Below are positions 38,308 to 47,696 of a DNA stretch of 64,000 nt, in pieces. Location of the stretch: NCBI RefSeq assembly GCF_023100805.1, contig NZ_CP095855.1:8101001-8165000 (forward strand). The letters run 5' to 3'. Positions within the stretch are counted from its first letter, which is position 1. Each line of letters starts with the position of its first letter. Made by a program: the position numbers and the translations under genes. The notes under the pieces are model-generated. The model did not search any database. It worked only from the letters and a program-made list of their open reading frames with translations, and was not told the origin of the DNA. Source of the DNA: Chitinophaga filiformis. Its GTDB lineage: Bacteria > Bacteroidota > Bacteroidia > Chitinophagales > Chitinophagaceae.

Positions 38308-39792
38308 TCAGCGCAGTTTTAACCTCGTCTCTATCATACCGTTGAAGGATACCGGTCCCATGTGTACCACCGGTTCTGCCGGTCTAACCCTTCCGGCCGG
38401 ATGACCTTCTATATAATTCAGCGCTGACATCACGCAGGTCTCGCCCGGCACGCCGAAATCGTTCCTGACATCATCTTCCGCAGGTATATCCACATCCATT
38501 CCATGGAAATAATTACCATCTCCGTTTGCATTCTGCATATAAAAATTGGATAAGTACACGGTGTACTTGTCGATCTTAATACCGAAGAAGCCTACAGGCT
38601 TTCCATAGGTCCTTGCCCCTACCAGTTTTACCGGCATATAAGGCTTCAGGCTATTGATAACCAGCTCACTGGCAGATGCAGTGTTACCACTCACGATGAA
38701 CACGACCTGTTTCAGTGAGTTAAGCGAACCGTCGCTGGTGAACTTAAACGTGTTGCCGGCAACGGTATAATCCAGGTCGGCATAAGTAGCCCAGTGTCCA
38801 TTCCACATCACGGGTTCGCCTGCACTGTTGCGGTAAAGCTGCTCTTTCAGGATAGGCGCCTGTCCTTTCTGCAGCAGGTCGTTGAAGTATTCAACATACA
38901 TCACTTTACCATCCAGTGAATTAGGCGCGATCTGGTTGGCGAGATACTGGGCCGATTCGGTATAACCTCCACCGTTATAACGCAGGTCCACGATCAGTGA
39001 GGTCACCCCTGCTGTTACAAATTTTGCAAAGGCCTGGTCTATAGCGGCCTTGGTTACGCTATAGGCCGAGAAGCGGCCATAAGCGATGTAACCGACTTTC
39101 TGCGTGCCGGCATCGAGTATAGAAGTTTTTAATACCGCCGAGGATGTATATTGACGCTTCGTCAGGTTTACTATTTCAGGCACGCCAGGCGTCTTTTCCA
39201 CCGTCATGGTTACGGTAGACTTATCCAGTGCGGCCTCTATGAAAGGCCCGGACGATGAATTGACCGGTGTGCCATTGATTGCCACTACCTTCATTCCCCG
39301 GGTCAGACCAGCGCCGGCAGCCGGAGATGCCGGGTATACGATACGGATACGTACTTCACTGCCGGAAGCTGAAAGCCCCAGGCCAAGATCGTCCCCTTTA
39401 TCATTCAGGTCAATAGTTCCCATCCTGCCACCCGTAAGGCTTTCTTCTGTTATGAAGGAATATTTCGGGTGACCGGGCACGCCTGAATATTCATAGGCTT
39501 CACCGGTTTGCGGATTGGTCTTGAATTGTGTAATGGCGTAAAGTTCCCGCTGATAATTGGACAATACATTCCCTCCCGTGGCATATTGCCGTGGTTTAAA
39601 TACGTCTATAGCCGGTATTGCATCATACCAGAGATAGATCTGTTTAGCATAAAGGTAGAGTGAATCCGTTGTCAACTGCTCCCGGGTTCCTTCAGCAGGC
39701 GGGGTCGGTGGGTCTGGCTGTTTATCTTTTTTGCAGGCAAACCATAACAAGGATAAAAACAAGAGTTGGACTAGGGAATATTTCTTTTTCAC
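38308..39792 (-). CDS. S41-family C-terminal processing peptidase, lipoprotein
   Basis: 494 residues. The signal ends at LLWFAC, so it is a lipoprotein, followed by a Pro/Lys-rich linker. A small helical domain (YLYAKQIYLWYDAIP) precedes a PDZ domain (about 155-215: SPAAGAGLTRGMKVVAINGTPV). The S41 protease domain has VDLRYNGGG, the nucleophile Ser in VSGNTASASELV and the general-base Lys in GARTYGKPVG. It should cut proteins in the periplasm or on the cell surface. It is divergent from the glutamine synthetase gene and stands alone. Confidence 0.92.
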   Translation of the reverse strand: MKKKYSLVQLLFLSLLWFACKKDKQPDPPTPPAEGTREQLTTDSLYLYAKQIYLWYDAIPAIDVFKPRQYATGGNVLSNYQRELYAITQFKTNPQTGEAYEYSGVPGHPKYSFITEESLTGGRMGTIDLNDKGDDLGLGLSASGSEVRIRIVYPASPAAGAGLTRGMKVVAINGTPVNSSSGPFIEAALDKSTVTMTVEKTPGVPEIVNLTKRQYTSSAVLKTSILDAGTQKVGYIAYGRFSAYSVTKAAIDQAFAKFVTAGVTSLIVDLRYNGGGYTESAQYLANQIAPNSLDGKVMYVEYFNDLLQKGQAPILKEQLYRNSAGEPVMWNGHWATYADLDYTVAGNTFKFTSDGSLNSLKQVVFIVSGNTASASELVINSLKPYMPVKLVGARTYGKPVGFFGIKIDKYTVYLSNFYMQNANGDGNYFHGMDVDIPAEDDVRNDFGVPGETCVMSALNYIEGHPAGRVRPAEPVVHMGPVSFNGMIETRLKLR

Positions 39793-40292
39793 CTGGAAGG
39801 TTTTAAGTTGACCGTAGAATAGTACAATCCCATGAAATTACAAAAAAACGCAGACTCCATTGACATTCAGGGCCCTCGTAATTATAAATAAAAATTAACC
39901 ACTGATAATCAGTAAATAAAACATTACTGATCCAATACCAGCCGTCTCCTCCCGTATAACAGGTTCCGGACTGCTTCTCCGGCGTACAGGCGCGGGCATA
40001 AAGCATCAAAAAAGATCAGATCGTAGACAAAAAAACATTAACGCAAAGTCTCCGGGAACATAAAACATTGTTTACCACAGGCTTAATATCCCCACTTTTG
40101 GTGATCGCTAATTCTTATTCCGGGGATTGACAAACACAACATTTATAACTTTCTTTGCACTTCGAAAATTTGCCAGCTTTTATACACCACATTAAGGGAA
40201 ACGGGATACAAAAATAAAACTGGGGTTGTTGTCTACAATCCCGGCCAGGCAATTGTCATAAGTGAACATAATCCTTAAATATCAGCTAATCA
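39793..40292. other. Divergent control region of the S41 protease and glutamine synthetase genes
   Basis: 500 nt without a believable gene. The glnA side holds TTGACA at 40127-40132 and, 13-18 nt later, TAACTTTC/TTCTTTGC at 40146-40158, which resembles a Bacteroidetes -33/-7 pair. This gives a leader of about 130 nt. The protease side shows no clear box. A 68-codon open frame on the minus strand has no protein-like composition. Confidence 0.35.
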
Positions 40293-41300
40293 ATGATCAA
40301 ATTTGAGTACATCTGGCTGGATGGCTATCAGCCCACCCAAAGCCTTAGAAGTAAGACCAAAATCGAAAAGAGCTTTAGTGGTAAACTGGAAGATCTCCCG
40401 ATGTGGAGCTTCGACGGTTCCTCTACCCGGCAGGCTCCGGGCGGTTCATCTGACTGCCTCTTAAAACCTGTTTTCTTCGTTAAAGATCCGCAGAGAAAAG
40501 ATGCTTACCTGGTAATGTGTGAAGTACTGGATGCTTCCGGTAAACCACATCCTTCCAATGGGCGCGCTACCATTGAAGACGACGATAACGACTTCTGGTT
40601 CGGTTTCGAACAGGAGTATTTCCTGTGGAATCCTGCCAGCAACAAGCCACTGGGCTTCCCTGATGGCGGTTATCCTAATCCGCAGGGCCAGTACTACTGC
40701 TCTGTTGGTACCAACAACGCTTTCGGACGTGAGATCGTTGAAGAGCACCTGGACGTATGCCTGGAAGCAGGACTGAACGTAGAAGGTATCAATGCGGAAG
40801 TAGCGGCCGGCCAGTGGGAATTCCAGATCTTCGCTAAAGGTGCGAAAGAAGCTGGTGATCAGATCTGGATCGCCCGTTATTTGCTGGAAAGAATTGGTGA
40901 GAAATATGGTGTTTCCATCAACTGGCATTGTAAACCATTAGGTACGCTCGACTGGAATGGTTCCGGTATGCATGCTAACTTCTCTAACACCCTGCTGAGA
41001 ACAGCTGGTAACAAAGCTGTTTACGATAAAGTGTGTGAAGCATTCAGACCTGTAGTAAAAGAACATATCGATGTATACGGTGCAGACAACCATTTACGTC
41101 TGACCGGCCTGCACGAAACTGCGTCTATTCACGACTTCAGCTATGGCGTTTCCGACCGTGGCGCATCTATCCGTATACCTGTAGCTACTGTAGAAAGAGG
41201 CTGGAAAGGTTACCTGGAAGACAGACGTCCAAATTCTGCAGCAGATCCATATAAAGTGGCTGCGCGGATCATCAAAACAGTAAAATCTGTAGCCGTATAA
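40293..41300 (+). CDS. glnII: Glutamine synthetase, type II (eukaryote-like)
   Basis: 335 residues, much shorter than type I (about 470) or III (about 700). N-terminal beta-grasp domain (FEYIWLDGYQPTQSLRSKTK, DLPMWSFDGSSTRQA), then the catalytic domain with FGFEQEYFLW, GINAEVAAGQWEFQ, NGSGMHANFS, HLRLTGLHETASIHDFSYG and the RGASIRIP segment that binds glutamate and phosphate. It joins ammonia to glutamate using ATP and forms a decamer in the cytoplasm. Type II enzymes are known in several Bacteroidota. It is a single-gene unit with its own terminator. Confidence 0.95.
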   Translation: MIKFEYIWLDGYQPTQSLRSKTKIEKSFSGKLEDLPMWSFDGSSTRQAPGGSSDCLLKPVFFVKDPQRKDAYLVMCEVLDASGKPHPSNGRATIEDDDNDFWFGFEQEYFLWNPASNKPLGFPDGGYPNPQGQYYCSVGTNNAFGREIVEEHLDVCLEAGLNVEGINAEVAAGQWEFQIFAKGAKEAGDQIWIARYLLERIGEKYGVSINWHCKPLGTLDWNGSGMHANFSNTLLRTAGNKAVYDKVCEAFRPVVKEHIDVYGADNHLRLTGLHETASIHDFSYGVSDRGASIRIPVATVERGWKGYLEDRRPNSAADPYKVAARIIKTVKSVAV

Positions 41301-41330
41301 GCGTGGCTACTATATGCATGTAAATAATAA

Positions 41331-41362
41331 AAAGGGTGCGTCATTTCTATGATGCACCCTTT
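41331..41362. terminator. Terminator between glutamine synthetase and the heme lipoprotein gene
   Basis: 14-bp arms 41331-41344 and 41349-41362 with one G-T pair and a 4-nt loop, A-run on the left and TTTCGTTTT on the right. It can serve both converging transcripts. Confidence 0.85.
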
Positions 41363-41393
41363 CGTTTTGTAAGGCGGCTACCCTGTGTAAAGA

Positions 41394-42155
41394 CTAGTTC
41401 AGTCTCTTGTAACGGAATTTGAAGAAAGGATAGTTATTAGCCTGTACAGTGTTGTTTGGCGTACCGTTGGAATATACGTCCTGTAACTGCACCTTGTATT
41501 TCACACCTGCGTCGGTTGTTACGATCAGGGTTACTTCCACGCCCCATTCAGCAACAGGATATACGATGTGATTCACCACATCATAGTTATACCATCCCGG
41601 ATGAGCAGTGTTGATAGTTGTATTGCCGCTTGGAGGGCCAGTCAGTATACGGTTGTAGCCGAATACGGTTACAGTGGTACCTACGGTGCTGGCAGTGACA
41701 TTGGCAAATGAAGTTGAAGCGGTATATTGTAAAGTATAACCGGATGGCACCCTGATATCAGCATTGGCGGTACCATTGAAGATCAGGTCATATCCATCAC
41801 AGCCGCCATCATTGTCAGCAAGGCTGTAATAATAAGTAGAATGCGCAACATGCGGAGGGTTGCCGGTTGTACCCTGTACCCCCTGGAAGAAGTTGGCCAC
41901 GTTATACACACCGCTGGCATCCAGCGTTACAGTACCATAAGTACTATCGCAGGTGAACGATGCCGTCTGGCCCGTACCCGGATTAGTAGCAGCAATAGTA
42001 TGATCAGCACCTGCCAGTACAGGCGCTGCCTGTTCACCTTCCTTCTGGCAGGAAGAGAATATAGCTGCTGATACCAGCGCCATTGCAAACAGTGAACGAG
42101 AAATATTTTTTGTAGTTTTGACTGCTGATTTGGGAGCAGTGTCTAAGATTTTCAT
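41394..42155 (-). CDS. HmuY-like heme-binding lipoprotein (4th copy)
   Basis: 253 residues. The signal ends in AAIFSSC (lipidated Cys). The mature part keeps the HmuY layout: STYYYSLADNDGG near the N-terminus, a YDLIFNGTAN strand, and a C-terminal DVYSNGTPNNTVQANNYPFFKFRYKRL. HPGWYNYD and NHIVYP match the W-Y-x-Y segment that holds the heme loop. It would take heme from host proteins at the cell surface and pass it to a TonB receptor. It is last in the operon, separated from its neighbour by 121 nt, so it may have its own promoter. It is the most divergent of the four copies. Confidence 0.7.
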   Translation of the reverse strand: MKILDTAPKSAVKTTKNISRSLFAMALVSAAIFSSCQKEGEQAAPVLAGADHTIAATNPGTGQTASFTCDSTYGTVTLDASGVYNVANFFQGVQGTTGNPPHVAHSTYYYSLADNDGGCDGYDLIFNGTANADIRVPSGYTLQYTASTSFANVTASTVGTTVTVFGYNRILTGPPSGNTTINTAHPGWYNYDVVNHIVYPVAEWGVEVTLIVTTDAGVKYKVQLQDVYSNGTPNNTVQANNYPFFKFRYKRLN

Positions 42156-42276
42156 TTTTAGAGTTTTAAAATGTTAAGGATAAGATATTTGTTCCCGTAT
42201 CTTCCGGGAGCCAGACAGTTCCAGTGTCTGGCTCTCTTCATTTCCAGGACGGCAGCCGCCGTAAACAAAACTTTAT

Positions 42277-43236
42277 TTATTCTGTAATGATCAGAACCGG
42301 GTTAATTGTTCCTGCACGCAGGTATACTGTTGCGCCCAGATAGTTCCGGAACGCGGCATGTAAAAGATTATAGTTCCCCACCGGAAAATGAGCAGGTATA
42401 CGATAGGTCACACTACTCAGATCAAAGGCTGCCAGCTCCAGGTTGTAATAGGTCTGGCCACCGGTCAGCCTGGCCCTTCCTGCCACCATTCCCCTCATGT
42501 TGGCGCCGCTGAGTGTAAAGGTCTCGCCTCGTTTAAGTGTAAAGGCCGTTGTTACGCTGTTAACTGTCGGGAAAGGATAAATGATCTTCACATAATCCCG
42601 CTCACTGGTAAGCGTTTCTGTACCTGAAACGATCTTCAGCTTATAACTGCCGGTATCCACTGCCGGTGTGGCTATATTGACAGCATACTCATTAGCGCCC
42701 AGTTCCGTAAAACTATTGATCACACACTTTGTCTCCGCACCTGCTCCCGATACCAGGTACACAGCAGTGAAAGCCGTATCAGGTATCACGTAGGTAATAC
42801 CGGTGATATCTGTGGTGGCCTCCAGTCTGCCCACTACATCCGTTGCGTCATTGATCAGCAGGTCGGGCTGATTGACCACTACACGGAGCTTATAAGTAGC
42901 TTTAGCTCCTGTCTCTGCTGTCACCACATAAGATACACTGTCTTTCAGCGACACCCGCGCTCCCGATGCCGGCGATACCGTTGCATGCTCAGAAATAGTG
43001 ACCAGTGGCGCAATAGCATCCGGCAGCGGATGATCAAATGGCCAGTACAGTATAATGTTGCCATTACTGATAGCGGCAGGGATCGTGTCTCCTGGTCCTG
43101 CCACCACCTCGAAGGTCTTCAGTTCATTATAAGGATAAGGCGCCTGCACTGTTTCCTTACTACAGGCGCCTATGGCCAGCCATAACAGTAAAGCCACGGC
43201 TGTAGCCTGCATGATAGATATATTGAGAAGTTTCAT
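42277..43236 (-). CDS. Surface lipoprotein with IPT/DUF5018-like repeats
   Basis: 319 residues with a lipobox (LAIGAC). The first domain (about 35-120) contains APLVTISEHATVSPASGARVSLKDSVSYVVTAETGAKATYKLRV, the SPASG pattern of cell-surface beta-sandwich modules. The rest forms two more Ig-like domains (FPTVNSVTTAFTLKRGETFTLSGANMRG). No enzyme motif. It shares the first domain with the next gene upstream, from which it is 32 nt away. Within a heme operon it may be a surface anchor or ligand-capture factor; its exact role is unknown. Confidence 0.65.
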   Translation of the reverse strand: MKLLNISIMQATAVALLLWLAIGACSKETVQAPYPYNELKTFEVVAGPGDTIPAAISNGNIILYWPFDHPLPDAIAPLVTISEHATVSPASGARVSLKDSVSYVVTAETGAKATYKLRVVVNQPDLLINDATDVVGRLEATTDITGITYVIPDTAFTAVYLVSGAGAETKCVINSFTELGANEYAVNIATPAVDTGSYKLKIVSGTETLTSERDYVKIIYPFPTVNSVTTAFTLKRGETFTLSGANMRGMVAGRARLTGGQTYYNLELAAFDLSSVTYRIPAHFPVGNYNLLHAAFRNYLGATVYLRAGTINPVLIITE

Positions 43237-43268
43237 GTATGCGTTGTTTTTAGCGCTTAAAAGATCGC

Positions 43269-43988
43269 TCAGAGCGATTGAATCCTTACCGGGTTTTTCA
43301 TGGTGGCCGAACGGGTATATGAGGTGACCCTGATCCGGTACAATCCTGCCGGCACCTGCTCTGCAGACGGCACAGTGGCGCCTATCCTCATTGTATAATT
43401 ATCGCCGTTCACCGCAGTATATACCACCTGTCCCTGCTCATTCAGATAACTGATGGTAGAGAAAATGCCCAGCAGCTCCTGCTGCGGAATAAAGTTCTTA
43501 CCCCTGATCTCAAAGAAGTTAAATTCAAAAGTAGCCGGCTTGCTGTGGTACAGTATTGTTGGATTGGCAGGGTCGGGCGAGAGTTCCTCCAGTGTGATAT
43601 CCGGCTGCTGGGTACTGAGCAGTAGTTTGTAACGTGCCTTGCTCCCGTCCTTCCCTGTCACTACATATTCAATGTTGGCGCCTTCCGTCAGTTTCTTCGT
43701 AATACTGTCTATGAGCACACCGCTGGCAGGACTTACTGTTGCCCCTTCAGAAACAGTGATTTCAGGCTGTATAGTGGTCAGATAATAGTAATAGGGAAGA
43801 ATAACCGTGATCGTTCTTTTCCCGTCATTCACAGCTCCATAAACAGGTTCTTCCGGCACATTGGTGATCTTGTAGGAAAGTATCCTGTTGGAGGCCTGTG
43901 CCGGCACCTCAATTGTTTCCGTTTTCTTACAGGCGGCCGTCAGCAGTATTGCTGGTAAGACCAGCAGTAGCAGGTATTTGATCTTCAT
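43269..43988 (-). CDS. Surface lipoprotein related to its neighbour (DUF5018-like)
   Basis: 239 residues from ATG at 43988 (MKIKYLLLLVLPAILLTAAC, a clean lipoprotein signal); the open frame allows ATG at 44009, immediately after the previous stop. First domain: ITVSEGATVSPASGVLIDSITKKLTEGANIEYVVTGKDGSKARYKL, clearly related to the protein encoded at 42277. Second domain: an Ig-like fold with FFEIRGKNFIPQQELLGIF. The two genes look like a tandem duplication followed by loss or gain of one domain. It lies between HmuY-like genes and is translated as part of the same operon. Confidence 0.65.
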   Translation of the reverse strand: MKIKYLLLLVLPAILLTAACKKTETIEVPAQASNRILSYKITNVPEEPVYGAVNDGKRTITVILPYYYYLTTIQPEITVSEGATVSPASGVLIDSITKKLTEGANIEYVVTGKDGSKARYKLLLSTQQPDITLEELSPDPANPTILYHSKPATFEFNFFEIRGKNFIPQQELLGIFSTISYLNEQGQVVYTAVNGDNYTMRIGATVPSAEQVPAGLYRIRVTSYTRSATMKNPVRIQSL

Positions 43989-44011
43989 TGCGGGTATATA
44001 ATTGAGCATGA

Positions 44012-44797
44012 TTATTTCAGGTCCAGTTGTTTACTGCCATCTTTCTGAATAGCGTATTTAAAAGTCACAAAGCCTGGTTTATGCGCGCGGGTGGGCAATT
44101 CCGGCGCGCCCTTATAAATACTGTAGATCACCATCTTGGCGTAGTGCCCCTTTGCCGTTTTGATGATCAGCGTACGTGGCATACTATAGCAGATATGTGC
44201 TACACTATCCGGGTTGGCGTCGGGGAACTGCAAGCCATAAAAATCATAAAAAGCCCATCCATCTGTGCTGGGACCGAAATAATCCAGCCCTATACCATCG
44301 TTGGTGAGCAACTGATCGTCACTGACAGGTACTGTTTTCACGTGTGCGAAAGCACTGTCGAACAGGCGACGGGCAGGAACGGTCTTTAGCGCTTTCTGCG
44401 GACCAACATAATATTCCGCATCAATGGCAGCATCTTTCACCAGGTAAATGCCCCCTGCGCCTGGTCCGCCGTAACCGGGTGAATACTTTGCCTTCCCGTT
44501 GTTGATAAGAATAGTACTGTTGTAGGTGCCGGTAAAGGCGATATCCCAGTTGGCCGTCTGTACCTGCGATGCGGGAATGGTCTTCTGGTCTTCCAGGCTG
44601 TAGTAAAATGCCCGCGCGGCAGCGCCGGAAGTGGCGTTCGTATCAGCAGCAAGATCCGCCAGGGTGTACACGCCGGTCTTCACATCCACGGTAGCTGTAT
44701 CAACCGGGGGATTGACATCCGGGGTATCAGTATCACTTTTAGAGCAGGCGATGGCAAACATGGCCATGGCCACGCATAAGAGATTGGTCTTTTGCAT
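44012..44797 (-). CDS. HmuY-like heme-binding lipoprotein (3rd copy)
   Basis: 261 residues. Lipobox MFAIAC, then a Thr/Asp/Pro-rich linker. Family marks: RAFYYSLEDQKTIP, NWDIAFTGTYNSTILINNG, GPGAGGIYLV, GWAFYDFYG, IIKTAKGHYAKMVIYSIYKGAPE and the end VTFKYAIQKDGSKQLD. The WDIAF strand and the YAKM...IYKG...FKYAIQ ending are nearly the same as in the copy at 44830. It probably captures heme on the cell surface. It is 32 nt from the copy upstream and 23 nt from the DUF5018-like gene downstream. Confidence 0.82.
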   Translation of the reverse strand: MQKTNLLCVAMAMFAIACSKSDTDTPDVNPPVDTATVDVKTGVYTLADLAADTNATSGAAARAFYYSLEDQKTIPASQVQTANWDIAFTGTYNSTILINNGKAKYSPGYGGPGAGGIYLVKDAAIDAEYYVGPQKALKTVPARRLFDSAFAHVKTVPVSDDQLLTNDGIGLDYFGPSTDGWAFYDFYGLQFPDANPDSVAHICYSMPRTLIIKTAKGHYAKMVIYSIYKGAPELPTRAHKPGFVTFKYAIQKDGSKQLDLK

Positions 44798-44829
44798 AGA
44801 AATTATTGTGCTTAATCAGGTAATTACTC

Positions 44830-45528
44830 TCAGGGTGTTCTCAGGTTACGGCTTCCATCTTCCTGCACATAATAGCGGAAGGTGAAGTAAGGCGCCGGCC
44901 AGTACAGGTCCGTCACTGCCGGCGGGTTACCCTGGTATACATTGATCAGTTCCAGTTTAGCATATTTGCCTTCAGCTGTCATGATGACGAAGGTCCGGTT
45001 CTTAATGGGTATTGCCAGATGCGTGGTCAATGAGTAAAAGTACCAGCCTGTATTATACACCTGCGGATAGCCATCCCATCCTGTGAATTTCAGGTTATGC
45101 GCTTTCATTTCCTCCAGGGAGGGCGCTTCGGTCACCTTTGAATAAGGTGAATCCACGGCTATTATTAATCCTTTCCCCGGACCACCATACCCGGGGCCAT
45201 TGGGATTGTTGCCGTCATTTACATAGACCAGCGCATTGTACACATCTGTAAAGGCAATGTCCCAACTGGCGCTCCGCCTGTTGCTGGCAGAGCTGTCCCA
45301 GGATTGTAACTTACTCTTCAGCTTGAAATAAAATGGCTTGAACGGACGGCGTTCCTTTCCTTCCACCCCATCGGCAACGGAAGCTTCCGTATCGCCGGCC
45401 AGGTCGTAGATCACTGTACTGACGCCATCTTCATAGTTGGTCTTTGTGTCCTTATTCCCGTCCTTCTTACAGGACGCAATGGTTAACAGTGCTGTCGTTA
45501 ACAGACAAATATGGATTGTATGTCGCAT
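44830..45528 (-). CDS. HmuY-like heme-binding lipoprotein (2nd copy)
   Basis: 232 residues, lipobox LLTIASC. Family marks: PFYFKLKSKLQSW, SASWDIAFTDVYNALVYVNDG, PGYGGPGKGLIIAV, TGWYFYSLTTHLAIPIKNRTFVIMTAEGKYAKLELINVYQGNP and FTFRYYVQEDGSRNL. It starts 8 nt after the second TonB receptor, which copies the hmuR/hmuY pairing known in Porphyromonas gingivalis (there hmuY precedes hmuR). It likely hands heme to that receptor. Confidence 0.85.
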   Translation of the reverse strand: MRHTIHICLLTTALLTIASCKKDGNKDTKTNYEDGVSTVIYDLAGDTEASVADGVEGKERRPFKPFYFKLKSKLQSWDSSASNRRSASWDIAFTDVYNALVYVNDGNNPNGPGYGGPGKGLIIAVDSPYSKVTEAPSLEEMKAHNLKFTGWDGYPQVYNTGWYFYSLTTHLAIPIKNRTFVIMTAEGKYAKLELINVYQGNPPAVTDLYWPAPYFTFRYYVQEDGSRNLRTP

Positions 45529-45536
45529 GGTATTAT

Positions 45537-47663
45537 TTATTTAAACATCCGCCATTTCAGTCCGGCCATCAATATCCGTCCTGGTTGTCCCGGCATCAGC
45601 ATATCCGTATAATTCATCAGGTTATCCGCTGTTAACTGCACGGATAAATGATCTTTGCAAAATTTCTTTTCGAGCGATGCATATAGCATAGCATACCCTG
45701 CTATGAATGTATCGTACCTGTCCAGGAAACGGTTGTTGTTCGCATCATCATACCCGGCTTTACTCCTGCAGGTAAGGCGGAAGCTGGCGTTGATACCCCA
45801 GGGTGCATACTCATAAAACACCCGCAGGTTGGCCATGTGCCTGGACCTGTTTTCAAGGCCGATGTAATCACTCACTTTCGCGTTACGTGTTTCACCTGTA
45901 TGACTGTTCCTTACCTTATTGTAAGGGTACCCACCCGCCCGGATGGAATCCATTATTCCCCTGTCTTTTGCGTACAGCAGCTGGTAACCTGCGGAGATGT
46001 CCAGTCCTTTTACAGGACTGACAGATACACCAGTTTCTACACCCGAAGTGTAAGACCGGTCAAGATTGATATAGGAATAAACAGGCTGATAATTAGTTCT
46101 TGTTGCTACCTGAACGGTATTAATAAAATTGTGCAGGTTGTTATAGAAAACATTCAGGTCCAGCTTTACAGCAGCATGTGGCTGTACACTGATACCGGCG
46201 TTACAAGACACAGATGTTTCCGGTTTGAGCGCAGCGCTGATATTCCTTGCCACAGGCCGTATTTCGCTGATCAGTCCTGCCGTCTGCATATCTGCCAGGG
46301 TAGCAGCCACCTCCTCGACCCCCAGTACAGTATACCCCGCCTGTGGATTGGTGAATACCTGGTAGCGTTTTTTAAAATCAGGCGTCTTGTAACCTGTCCC
46401 TACGGCTGCCTTAAATATGATCTTGTCGCTTAAACTATAGCTAACACCTACACTGGGATTCAACCTGCCCCCATAGTAATTATGGTGATCATAACGCAGG
46501 CCGGCACGCGTGGTCAGTTTACTGCATATCTTCCAGTCGCCCTGCAGATAAGCATATTCACTACGCATATCATTGCCGCCATGCAGTTCGGTATCGTCCA
46601 TACTTTCGAGATTGATGCCCGCACCTCCGGTAAAGGACAATTTATCCGCAGGAATATATAAGACCTGCTCCTCAAAGCGGTGGAAATATTGTGTAAATTC
46701 ATTTTCCTTCAGTACTGCCTGTTTGCCGGTGCTTACGTCCTGGCGGGAACTGTAACGGGTAAGGTAGTACTGGCTGTTCAGCCGGAACTTATTGTTAAAG
46801 GCAGACTGTAATACAAGAGACGCATTCACATCACTTTCGCTCAATACATCTTTTGTACTGTTTTCCGTTTGTCCTGTGCCATACACCGATTCATTCAGTG
46901 AGTTACGCAAAGCCCATCTGCCGGAGATGAACAACTGCTGACTACTACTGAGGCGATAACGTAAACGTGATTGCAAACTATAGCTGTCGTAAGGCGGAGC
47001 AGTAGCCCCCCTGCGCAAATAGCTGTTCACATTGTATCCATCCGTATGATAATAGTTGCCGGACAATGAAAGGGAGGCCTTCTCTCTGGCAAAAGGCATC
47101 TCTCCTTCCACTGTGGCATCCTGCGTATTTTGAGAACCGTAGCGCACAATAGCCTGTGCCTGCGGTGACGAGATCTTCTGACGGGTGATGATGTTCACCA
47201 CTCCTCCCAGGGCCTCACTTCCAAACAAACTGGAAGAGGCGCCCTTTACGATCTCTATCCGTTCTATGTCTGACACGGTGATACGTGACAGGTCAAAGTT
47301 CCCCGCATTTCTTCCAATCATCGGCTGCCCGTCTATCAGGATCAGGATGTAATCGGAACTGAAGCCCTGCATCTGCATCCCGATAGCGCGTGAACCGGCG
47401 GCAATATCATTGACGATGTTCACACCGGTCTGTTCCCGCATTACTTCATCCAGTCTGCGACTACCCATCATGTCCAGTGTTTTCCTGCTGATGACCGTTA
47501 CCGGCATAGCCGCTTTACTGGTAAGCGTTTCCAGGCGAACGGCCCTCACCTCCACCCCACGCAGGGCTTTCGCCCTGGTGGCAGTATCAGTCTGTGCCGA
47601 TGCCTTATAAGCGCCGGTACACAATAGTATGATAGTGATGCACAGTTCCTTTCCGGTATACAT
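45537..47663 (-). CDS. TonB-dependent receptor, HmuR-like (heme)
   Basis: 708 residues. Signal peptide (to about residue 23), no STN or carboxypeptidase-like domain. Plug at about 40-160 (AMPVTVISRKTLDMMGSRRLDEVMREQTGVNIVND, IEIVKGASSSLFGSEALGGVVNIITRQ), then a 22-strand barrel with GYKTPDFKKRYQVF at the position of the YRAP box of heme receptors. It sits between HmuY-like genes, 33 nt and 8 nt from its neighbours. Import of heme by TonB energy is the likely role; vitamin B12 or another cofactor cannot be excluded by sequence alone. Confidence 0.88.
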   Translation of the reverse strand: MYTGKELCITIILLCTGAYKASAQTDTATRAKALRGVEVRAVRLETLTSKAAMPVTVISRKTLDMMGSRRLDEVMREQTGVNIVNDIAAGSRAIGMQMQGFSSDYILILIDGQPMIGRNAGNFDLSRITVSDIERIEIVKGASSSLFGSEALGGVVNIITRQKISSPQAQAIVRYGSQNTQDATVEGEMPFAREKASLSLSGNYYHTDGYNVNSYLRRGATAPPYDSYSLQSRLRYRLSSSQQLFISGRWALRNSLNESVYGTGQTENSTKDVLSESDVNASLVLQSAFNNKFRLNSQYYLTRYSSRQDVSTGKQAVLKENEFTQYFHRFEEQVLYIPADKLSFTGGAGINLESMDDTELHGGNDMRSEYAYLQGDWKICSKLTTRAGLRYDHHNYYGGRLNPSVGVSYSLSDKIIFKAAVGTGYKTPDFKKRYQVFTNPQAGYTVLGVEEVAATLADMQTAGLISEIRPVARNISAALKPETSVSCNAGISVQPHAAVKLDLNVFYNNLHNFINTVQVATRTNYQPVYSYINLDRSYTSGVETGVSVSPVKGLDISAGYQLLYAKDRGIMDSIRAGGYPYNKVRNSHTGETRNAKVSDYIGLENRSRHMANLRVFYEYAPWGINASFRLTCRSKAGYDDANNNRFLDRYDTFIAGYAMLYASLEKKFCKDHLSVQLTADNLMNYTDMLMPGQPGRILMAGLKWRMFK

Positions 47664-47696
47664 TGGTTAAAATGCTGGTACGAATAAAAGTCTCTT

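Noticed and set aside
39803-40009. 68-codon open frame on the minus strand
   Set aside because: Composition is not protein-like and it lies in the divergent control region of two genes.
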